Origin: an uncultured Leptospiraceae bacterium
GTDB lineage: Bacteria > Spirochaetota > Leptospiria > Leptospirales > Leptospiraceae
DNA length: 7,451 nt
Assembly: GCA_937924465.1 (NCBI GenBank)
Contig: CALDSP010000319.1
Coordinates: forward strand, 1 to 7,451
Reading direction: 5' to 3'
Part shown: piece by piece, positions 1 to 5,068 of the stretch
Layout of the letters: the number at the start of each line of letters is the position of its first letter
Numbering within the stretch: position 1 is the stretch's first letter
The notes under the pieces: generated by a model
What the model was told of the DNA's origin: nothing
The model's database searches: none
What the model saw: only the letters and a program-made list of their open reading frames with translations
Translations under genes and position numbers: made by a program

Positions 1-431
1 ATAGTGTTAGAAGTATTGAAATTGCAAAAGAAAACTTAAACAAAAAAATTCACAAAATTATAAAGTTAAATATATTTAACAATATATCTAAATATCTAGA
101 TATATTGAAATTTCAATTTGGTACAATCATAATTGATCCACCAAGTTTAACTTCTTCAGAAAAAGATAAACAAAAAGCAAGAAACCTATATTCTAAACTT
201 ATAAGCCAAACTCTTCCTTTTTTAGAACAGAATGGAATCTTTATTTTATGTTCCTGCTCCAATAGAATTCATGAACAGGATTTTGAACGAATTGCAAGAG
301 AAACTTTCAGAAAACTTCAAATTCCCATGAAATCAATCTCCAAACTAAAACCAGAATTAGATCATCCAACAAAAGAAGAATTTCCAGAAGGAAAATATTT
401 TAAAGTTCACATTTATCAAAAGAAATCATAA
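1..431 (+). CDS. RlmI-like SAM-dependent RNA (cytosine-5) methyltransferase, 3' part only
   Basis: The C-terminal 142 codons of a class I SAM-dependent methyltransferase are present. The frame is open from base 3, so the gene is cut by the window edge; the in-frame TTG at 105 is internal, because the residues before it (IAKENL) fit the helix after the second Rossmann strand. Counting from base 3, motif IV is DPP at residues 45-47, a CSCS segment (Cys83 and Cys85) sits where RlmI has its SCS motif with the presumed nucleophile, and the tail has DHP (120-122) and FPEG (127-130), matching the DHP...YPEG tail I recall from E. coli RlmI (23S rRNA m5C1962). It should therefore methylate cytosine in RNA, probably 23S rRNA, but the target is inferred. 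Any PUA RNA-binding domain would lie outside the window. Its TAA shares one base with the ATG of the next methyltransferase gene (TAATG), suggesting an operon with coupled translation. Confidence 0.85.
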   Translation, partial: SVRSIEIAKENLNKKIHKIIKLNIFNNISKYLDILKFQFGTIIIDPPSLTSSEKDKQKARNLYSKLISQTLPFLEQNGIFILCSCSNRIHEQDFERIARETFRKLQIPMKSISKLKPELDHPTKEEFPEGKYFKVHIYQKKS

Positions 432-1282
432 TGAAAGGTAAATACATTCTTATAGATTCGGGAAATTATCAAAAACTAGAAATGATTGATGGTTATAAAA
501 TCATTCGCCCTTCTTTAAACTCTCCTTATCCTGTAAGTAATTCTGAAATTTGGAAAAATGTAGATGCAATTTATGAGAGAAATGAAAAAGGAAGTGGAGA
601 ATGGCAATATTTTAAAAAACTTCCAGAATACTTTTTAGTTAATTTAGCACGTAACGTAACTGTCAAACTTAAGCTTACTCCTTTTGGACATATTGGGTTG
701 TTTCCAGAACAAATGCAAAATTGGGAACTATTGTTTGCACTAGGAAAACAAAATCCTAGTATGGAAGTCTTAAATCTCTTTGCTTACTCGGGGGTTTCTA
801 CTTTGTATAGCTTAGCTGCCAACATGAAAGTATGCCATGTAGACTCATCTAAAGGAATGATTGAATGGGCAAAAGAAAATGCAAAACTTTCTAACTTAGA
901 AAACATGCCTGTTCGTTGGATTGTAGATGATGTATTTAAATTTGTAAAACGAGAAATTCGAAGACAAAGAATTTATGACGGATTTATTTTAGACCCACCT
1001 ACTTTTGGAAGAGGCGCTAAAGGAGAAGTTTGGAAAATTGAGGAAGATTTACCCAAACTAATAGAACTTCTTATGCAGCTTTGTACTGCTAAACCTAAAT
1101 TTGTTTTTCTTTCTTGTCACACAACAGGTTATAGTCCTCTTATTTTAGAAAGAATCTTGCAATGTTTTATAAGAAATAAAGGAATGTTTACTTCAGGAGA
1201 AATGTTTATTCAAGAAGAAACTGGCAAGAAATTATCGGGTGGATTTTATGCTAATTTTATTGCAGAGAACTTAGCTAAATAG
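431..1282 (+). CDS. Class I SAM-dependent methyltransferase, RlmI/COG1092-like
   Basis: This is a 283-residue cytosolic methyltransferase of the RlmI-like (Methyltrans_SAM) superfamily. Visible motifs are LTPFGHIGLFPEQ (82-94), just before the catalytic fold; SAM-binding motif I, LNLFAYSG (114-121); the acidic end of strand 2, HVDSSKG (136-142); WIVDD (163-167); motif IV, LDPPTFGRG (187-195), followed by KGEVWKIEEDLP; and FLSCH (226-230), whose Cys229 sits where RlmI-type enzymes carry the cysteine nucleophile. The N-terminus (LIDSG..KLE..GY.IIRP) lacks a recognisable PUA domain. The family is widespread but, as far as I know, of unproven substrate; rRNA cytosine is the reasonable guess. The ATG overlaps the previous stop by one base and has no strong Shine-Dalgarno sequence, so coupled translation is likely. 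The 3' end overlaps the convergent rsfS by 8 bases. It is related to the preceding gene, but the two sequences are clearly diverged, so this is not a recent duplication. Confidence 0.85.
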   Translation: MKGKYILIDSGNYQKLEMIDGYKIIRPSLNSPYPVSNSEIWKNVDAIYERNEKGSGEWQYFKKLPEYFLVNLARNVTVKLKLTPFGHIGLFPEQMQNWELLFALGKQNPSMEVLNLFAYSGVSTLYSLAANMKVCHVDSSKGMIEWAKENAKLSNLENMPVRWIVDDVFKFVKREIRRQRIYDGFILDPPTFGRGAKGEVWKIEEDLPKLIELLMQLCTAKPKFVFLSCHTTGYSPLILERILQCFIRNKGMFTSGEMFIQEETGKKLSGGFYANFIAENLAK

Positions 1283-1679
1283 TAATCGCTTTTGCATCAC
1301 GCCATAGTCTTTCTAAGTCATAAAATCTTCGTTTATCTTCAGTCATTACATGCACAACAATTTCTCCTAGGTCAATTAAAACCCAACCATTGTCAGAAGG
1401 TTTTTTCTCTTGAACTCCTTTACCAAGTTTCAATTCTTTCGTTTGACGTTCAATCTCTCGTGCTACAGCTCTTGCTTGAGTGGAATTGTCTGCAGTACAA
1501 ATTACAAATATACTCAAATAAGAATGAATGGATTCTAAGTCTAGAATGAGAATATCTCTCAGTTTTTTTTCAGTTAAGATTTTATAAATGAGCTTTAATA
1601 CTTTTTTTCTTTCAGTGCTTTTGGACCTTTGGGGTGTGTTTTTTTGACTTGTAATTTTACTTTTTGTTTCTAATTTCAA
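1275..1679 (-). CDS. rsfS: Ribosomal silencing factor RsfS
   Basis: RsfS (DUF143/Iojap family) binds protein uL14 on the 50S subunit and blocks joining to 30S when nutrients are scarce. The 134-residue product carries the family pattern in order: DILILDLESIHSYLSIFVICTA (42-63), the S-T-Q-A-R helix (66-70), the NGWVLIDLGEIVVHVM stretch (97-112), and R-x-F-Y-D-L-E-R-L-W-R-D-A (117-129). The start is a TTG, chosen because an AGGAGAGG sequence (1683-1690) stands just upstream, with AGGAG six bases from the TTG, and an in-frame stop lies at 1689-1691; there is no ATG before residue 112. This leaves a basic, poorly conserved N-terminal extension of about 25 residues. The start lies inside the end of the upstream LytR-like gene (23-base overlap), so the two are very probably cotranscribed. 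The stop overlaps the convergent methyltransferase by 8 bases, with no room for an intergenic terminator. Confidence 0.93.
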   Translation of the reverse strand: MKLETKSKITSQKNTPQRSKSTERKKVLKLIYKILTEKKLRDILILDLESIHSYLSIFVICTADNSTQARAVAREIERQTKELKLGKGVQEKKPSDNGWVLIDLGEIVVHVMTEDKRRFYDLERLWRDAKAITI

Positions 1680-2784
1680 AATCCTCTCCTAAAATTACGG
1701 TGGTATCAAGTCCTACTTCTTTGTCAACTAGATGAAATATTTTCTTTATATTTAAAATTTTTCCAACTTTATAGGTAAACTCGGGATTTCCAGAACGATC
1801 AATCAAAAAAGAATTTGGCTCGTTGAGTGACCAACTATTTCCCACACTCAATACAGAAAAATTTTGTTCGTTTAAAATTGACTTTACTTCTTTTGCTAAA
1901 CCAGATCGATTAGTAGCATTTAAAATTTCTGTTCTAGCTAATTCTCCATAAGCATAATCTTTTAAGGTTATGTTAGTAATTAATTTTTCAAAATTATAAT
2001 GAATAGATTTATGCTCTGCAATTAACTTTTGATTCCCTGTTTTTTCCTCAATAAATAGTTTTGCAGGCATTTCATTTATAGCAATTACAATACGTTCTTT
2101 CAAAATAAATTTATACAAAGAATAAATTTCTTGTGCAGTAAGATTTGTATCTAAAAATCTATGGAAAAACAAAATCCATTCTTTTTTTAATTCTCCTGTT
2201 TCATAAATTTTATCATAAATACTTAAAAGCACACTCTGCTGAAAATTCATTCTATCAATATAAGAATCCACTATTTCTGGTGAGTTCTTTCTTTGAAGAA
2301 GATCGATTACCTCTTCTCCAAACATTAAGTTAACCCCAATACTTCTTAAAAAAATTTCACTTTCACGAGGTGTTACGGGATCAAAATAAAAATGAATTCC
2401 ACCTATGAAATCAATCCACTTACCTAAAACTTTCTCTGAAATATAAACATAATGATTCACTTTTAAGTGAGTCATTTTTTCTAAAATTGAAGTGAGTTTT
2501 CTGTGCGTATTACTTCCCCAATCTTCAATTTTTTCAGTATCTCCTTCAAAAATTGCATAAGGATTTATGAAAAAGAAACCTAATTTTCGACTGTTGGGAA
2601 TCAAAATAGCTAGGGAAGAAAAAACAATCTTTTTATCTTCATTCGTTCCTAAAATTAGAAAAGTAATAGGGTTTGATAAACTCAATTGAGTTTCTAAAAG
2701 ATTAGTTTTTTTAGCACAAGAAGAAAAACAGAGAATGAAAGAAAGGATAAGTATTTGTAATTTTAAGATTTCGGAAAATTTCAA
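1657..2784 (-). CDS. LytR-like protein (degenerate LCP domain plus LytR_C domain), probable lipoprotein
   Basis: The 375-residue product starts with a hydrophobic segment (about 8-20) ending in F-S-S-C (Cys23), which fits the relaxed spirochaete lipobox, so a lipid-anchored exported protein is likely. Residues 40-195 resemble a LytR-CpsA-Psr domain: LILGTNEDK, a long beta strand region, the HYVYIS...WIDFIGGI block (111-130), and the helix ending in R-M-N-F-Q-Q (178-183). However, the acidic and arginine residues that LCP phosphotransferases use for metal and pyrophosphate binding look lost: the usual R-S-D-T region reads F-S-S-L (55-58). Residues about 284-368 match a LytR_C domain (TEILNATNRSGLA...). 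Catalysis is therefore doubtful and a structural or wall-binding role is possible. The start is TTG with AAGGAG ten bases upstream; no other in-frame start has such support. rsfS overlaps its end by 23 bases. Its start region is covered by a long inverted repeat (2775-2862). Confidence 0.75.
   Translation of the reverse strand: MKFSEILKLQILILSFILCFSSCAKKTNLLETQLSLSNPITFLILGTNEDKKIVFSSLAILIPNSRKLGFFFINPYAIFEGDTEKIEDWGSNTHRKLTSILEKMTHLKVNHYVYISEKVLGKWIDFIGGIHFYFDPVTPRESEIFLRSIGVNLMFGEEVIDLLQRKNSPEIVDSYIDRMNFQQSVLLSIYDKIYETGELKKEWILFFHRFLDTNLTAQEIYSLYKFILKERIVIAINEMPAKLFIEEKTGNQKLIAEHKSIHYNFEKLITNITLKDYAYGELARTEILNATNRSGLAKEVKSILNEQNFSVLSVGNSWSLNEPNSFLIDRSGNPEFTYKVGKILNIKKIFHLVDKEVGLDTTVILGEDFEIRNKK
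1683..1690 (-). promoter_or_regulatory. Ribosome binding site of rsfS (decides TTG start)
   Basis: AGGAGAGG on the minus strand, inside the end of the LytR-like coding region. The AGGAG core is 6 bases from the TTG at 1677-1679. It supports TTG as the rsfS start in the absence of any upstream ATG. Confidence 0.8.
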
Positions 2785-2862
2785 GAATTTACATCTCCTT
2801 CCCCACCAATTTAAATGAAAAAAAGGAGATGTAAATTTGAATTTTAGGTATCTTGAAATTTT
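2775..2862 (-). repeat. Nested inverted repeat enclosing the start region of the LytR-like gene
   Basis: The arm 2786-2800 is exactly complementary to 2823-2837 (15 pairs, 22-base loop 2801-2822). The adjoining arm 2775-2785 is exactly complementary to 2852-2862 (11 pairs). The right side carries 14 extra bases (2838-2851) between its two segments, so the whole is a 26-pair stem with one internal bulge. In the minus-strand mRNA the 3' arm contains the AAGGAG ribosome binding site, the TTG start and the next three codons of the LytR-like gene. No T-run follows the stem on either strand, so it does not look like an ordinary intrinsic terminator for the monooxygenase gene that ends at 2879. The right arm looks like an inverted copy of the gene's initiation region. 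Whether it regulates translation is inference. Confidence 0.85.
2795..2800 (-). promoter_or_regulatory. Ribosome binding site of the LytR-like gene
   Basis: AAGGAG on the minus strand, 10 bases from the TTG start at 2782-2784. It lies entirely within the 15-base arm of the surrounding inverted repeat, so it would be base-paired if the leader folds. Confidence 0.75.
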
Positions 2863-2878
2863 TTATGGAGAATATGCT

Positions 2879-4381
2879 TTAAACTTTGATTGTCTGCTCC
2901 TCTAACTCTTGTTTTTTTAAAGACTTATCTCCAATGTAATCAGATGGATTAAATTTGCTTAAAAGATTTTTAAACTCAAAAGTAAATCCAGGCCATAAAG
3001 TAGTATTTTTTCCATTGGGGAGTTTATACCAACTGGAACAACCTCCTTTATTCCAAACAGTTCCTGTAAGTTTCTGTTGTAATTCTGCATTATAAATATC
3101 TTGCACTGTAGATTTTACTTCAATGGAATAGAGTTTATGTTTATCTAAGTAATCAAGGGCTTTCATTGCATAGTCTACTTGAGCTTCCATCATATAAATC
3201 ATAGAACTATGTCCTAATCCAGTATTTGGTCCTACAATCATAAAGAGATTAGGAAAATTTTTTATCACAGTTCCCAAGTATGCCTCTGGACCTTCTTTCC
3301 AAGTTTCTTCTAGAGTAATTCCATTTCTTCCCGTTACTTCAAATGGAATAAGTCCTTGTGCCACTTTAAAGCCTGTGGCTGCTACAATAATATCTAAATC
3401 AATACGTTTTCCATCTTTTAAAAGAACTCCTTTGGGAGTAATCTCCTCAATACCTGAAGTTTCTAAAGTTACATTTGGACGTTGAATAGCATCATAGTAA
3501 TCATTAGAAAGTAAAACTCTTTTACATCCTAATGTATAATTAGGAGTTACTTTTTCTACAAGAATTGGATCTTTTACTTTTGATTTTATATATTCTTTTA
3601 CTTTGTTTTCATAAAGTTTCATAATTTCTGGAAAATACACAAATCCCATTGCTCTCCATTCCAAACTCCAATAAATCATTTCCCTAGAAATTTCTTGTAA
3701 GAGAGGAAAAAGAGTAAACAATGTTTTTTCTAATTCAGTATAAGCTCTATCATCTTTAGGAACAATCCAAGAAGGAGTTCTCTGAAATACTGTTAAATGG
3801 TTTACAATAGGTGCAATAGCTGGAATGATTTGAATTGCGGAGGCAGCCGATCCAATCACTCCTACTTTCTTATTTCTTAAAGATACAGAATGATCCCATT
3901 GTGCTGAATGAAATAATTTTCCTTCAAAACTTTCTATTCCTTTTATATCGGGCATAGAAATTTGACTCAAGCCCCCCGATGCTAAAAAGAGAGTCTTTGA
4001 ATAAAAAATATCTCCTTGATTCGTTTCTACTTTCCAAAGAGCCATTTCATCTAACCAATTTGCTTTGTTTACAGCAGTATTAAAAAGAATATGAGGAGTA
4101 AGATTGTATTTTTTTTCACAGTGTTCTAGATACTCCAAAATTTCACTTTGAAGTCCAAAAGTTCTGGACCAATCTGGCTTAGGTTCAAAAGAAAAAGAAT
4201 ACAAATGAGAAGGCACGTCACACTGTGCTCCGGGGTAAGTATTTACTCGCCAAACCCCTCCTACTCCAGCCTCTTTTTCAATCATTTGAAAAGTTTTCTT
4301 TCGTTTTTGTAAGTGAATTGCAGCACAAAGCCCAGCAAAACCTGTTCCAATAATCACTGCATCTAGAATTTTGGTTTTCAT
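2879..4381 (-). CDS. Flavin-dependent monooxygenase, type I Baeyer-Villiger-like
   Basis: This is a 500-residue FAD- and NADPH-dependent monooxygenase (COG2072 type) that would insert oxygen into a ketone or oxidise a heteroatom; the substrate cannot be read from sequence. Visible features are the FAD Rossmann motif GTGFAG (12-17); the second BVMO motif GGVWRVNTYPGAQCD (41-55); the BVMO fingerprint FEGKLFHSAQWD (152-163), matching FxGxxxHxxxW(P/D); the NADPH Rossmann segment VIGSAASA (175-182), whose middle glycine is replaced by alanine; and ATGF (335-338). Length is normal for the family. I chose the ATG at 4381 because GGAGAG stands 4 bases before it; an ATG four codons earlier (4393) has no ribosome binding site and its last base lies in that GGAGAG. 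The gene has its own promoter-like sequence and a hairpin in its leader. Neighbours are housekeeping genes, so it may be an accessory insertion, but its base composition looks like theirs. Confidence 0.9.
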   Translation of the reverse strand: MKTKILDAVIIGTGFAGLCAAIHLQKRKKTFQMIEKEAGVGGVWRVNTYPGAQCDVPSHLYSFSFEPKPDWSRTFGLQSEILEYLEHCEKKYNLTPHILFNTAVNKANWLDEMALWKVETNQGDIFYSKTLFLASGGLSQISMPDIKGIESFEGKLFHSAQWDHSVSLRNKKVGVIGSAASAIQIIPAIAPIVNHLTVFQRTPSWIVPKDDRAYTELEKTLFTLFPLLQEISREMIYWSLEWRAMGFVYFPEIMKLYENKVKEYIKSKVKDPILVEKVTPNYTLGCKRVLLSNDYYDAIQRPNVTLETSGIEEITPKGVLLKDGKRIDLDIIVAATGFKVAQGLIPFEVTGRNGITLEETWKEGPEAYLGTVIKNFPNLFMIVGPNTGLGHSSMIYMMEAQVDYAMKALDYLDKHKLYSIEVKSTVQDIYNAELQQKLTGTVWNKGGCSSWYKLPNGKNTTLWPGFTFEFKNLLSKFNPSDYIGDKSLKKQELEEQTIKV

Positions 4382-4390
4382 AGTTCTCTC
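4382..4390 (-). promoter_or_regulatory. Ribosome binding site of the monooxygenase gene (decides start)
   Basis: GGAGAG on the minus strand (4386-4391 region) precedes the ATG at 4379-4381, with GGAG six bases away. It favours this ATG over the in-frame ATG at 4391-4393, which has only A/T-rich sequence without a purine tract upstream. Confidence 0.7.
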
Positions 4391-4410
4391 CATTAAAAAA
4401 TATCAATTTT

Positions 4411-4452
4411 AAGTTTTGAGACATTTGAAAGCTTACTTGAAACTCAAAACCT
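4411..4452 (-). repeat. Inverted repeat in the monooxygenase leader
   Basis: GTTTTGAG at 4413-4420 is exactly complementary to CTCAAAAC at 4443-4450, with a 22-base loop. In minus-strand RNA one G-U and one A-U pair extend it to ten pairs (4411-4452). It lies just downstream of the predicted transcription start, so the mRNA would begin with this hairpin; as DNA it could equally be an operator for a dimeric repressor. No T-run follows directly (T6 comes about ten bases later), so a terminator or attenuator is unlikely. Confidence 0.55.
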
Positions 4453-4460
4453 TAGATTTT

Positions 4461-4489
4461 ACTTTAATTTTTATGGTAAAATTTGTCAA
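4461..4489 (-). promoter_or_regulatory. Sigma70-type promoter for the monooxygenase gene
   Basis: On the minus strand TTGACA (4489-4484) is a perfect -35 box. It is followed by a 17-base spacer and TAAAGT (4466-4461), four of six matches to the -10 consensus. Transcription would start near 4454, giving a leader of about 70 bases before the ATG at 4381. It lies 34 bases beyond the stop of the thioredoxin-like gene, so the monooxygenase can be transcribed separately from the hisZ-purA operon. Confidence 0.6.
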
Positions 4490-4522
4490 TCAAATTTATT
4501 AAACGGTGTTAAATATAAAATT

Positions 4523-5068
4523 TTATTTGTCGTTGATTGTAATGAGATTGACTAGCTTATAAAAATCAGAAGAGAGAACCCCATATTGTTTATGAATTAC
4601 ATTTCCTTTTGAGTCAAGAATTATAAGAGCTGGGAGCCCTTCTACCTCTAAAGAATCTGTAAGTTCCATAGTAGGATCAAGTAAACTTATATATTTCATT
4701 CCAAAAAACTTAGCAGTTTGTTTGATCTCTGCTAAGGTTTTATTGTGATCTGTATTTACACCTAAGAAGATGACGTTTTGTTTTTGAGTATGCAGGCGGA
4801 CCTTGTCTACAATAGGAGCGGCTTTCTTGCATGGTTCACACCAACTTGCCCAAAATTCCAAGACTACTAGTTTACCGTTATAATCTTTCAGTTTATGTTT
4901 CTTGCCATGCCAATCATAAATTTCTATATTGAGATATTTTTTCGTTTGCCGAGCTTTGCAATCAATAAGAAAGCATGTAAATATAGAGAGCAAGATATAA
5001 ATTATTATGAAAAAAATTTTCTCTAAACTTACTTTCAATTTCACAAACTTAACAAGAAAATTTTTCAC
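4523..5068 (-). CDS. Membrane-anchored TlpA/ResA-like thiol-disulfide oxidoreductase
   Basis: The 181-residue product has a basic N-terminus, one long hydrophobic segment (about 17-36) and then a thioredoxin fold facing outward, as in TlpA/ResA proteins that reduce or exchange disulfides in exported proteins, for example in cytochrome c maturation. The redox motif is W-A-S-W-C-E-P-C (73-80, Cys77 and Cys80) and the cis-proline loop is EGLPALII (143-150, Pro146). VVLEFWASWC and FLGVNTD are typical of the family. Cys37, in L-I-D-C, could be a lipid attachment site, but Asp before Cys is unusual, so a plain membrane anchor is as likely. The start is GTG, overlapping the purA stop in GTGA, which implies translation coupled to purA; there is no strong ribosome binding site of its own. 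The partner proteins are not in the window. Confidence 0.85.
   Translation of the reverse strand: MKNFLVKFVKLKVSLEKIFFIIIYILLSIFTCFLIDCKARQTKKYLNIEIYDWHGKKHKLKDYNGKLVVLEFWASWCEPCKKAAPIVDKVRLHTQKQNVIFLGVNTDHNKTLAEIKQTAKFFGMKYISLLDPTMELTDSLEVEGLPALIILDSKGNVIHKQYGVLSSDFYKLVNLITINDK

Noticed and set aside
105..431. TTG at 105 as the start of a short 108-residue gene
   Set aside because: The frame is open to the window edge and the residues before the TTG fit the conserved methyltransferase fold, so the gene is simply truncated by the window.
1292..1549. Plus-strand open frame of 85 codons
   Set aside because: It lies wholly antisense to the well-supported rsfS and its translation resembles no protein family.
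2145..2333. Plus-strand open frame of 62 codons
   Set aside because: Antisense shadow of the LytR-like gene without a ribosome binding site or recognisable content.
2788..2793. ATG followed at once by TAA (minus strand) ahead of the LytR-like start, as a stalling minimal ORF
   Set aside because: The AAGGAG directly abuts this ATG, too close for initiation; it fits the TTG at 2782-2784 better.
2775..2862. The inverted repeat as an intrinsic terminator of the monooxygenase gene
   Set aside because: The stem is A/T-rich and no T-run follows its 3' side on either strand; the only T7 lies in the loop edge on the minus strand.
2879..4381. Monooxygenase gene as a clear case of horizontal transfer
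   Set aside because: It is functionally unlike its neighbours, but base composition by eye is the same and there are no mobile-element traces or flanking repeats, so transfer cannot be supported from this window alone.
4391..4393. ATG four codons upstream as the monooxygenase start
   Set aside because: It has no ribosome binding site and its last base is part of the GGAGAG that serves the ATG at 4379-4381.
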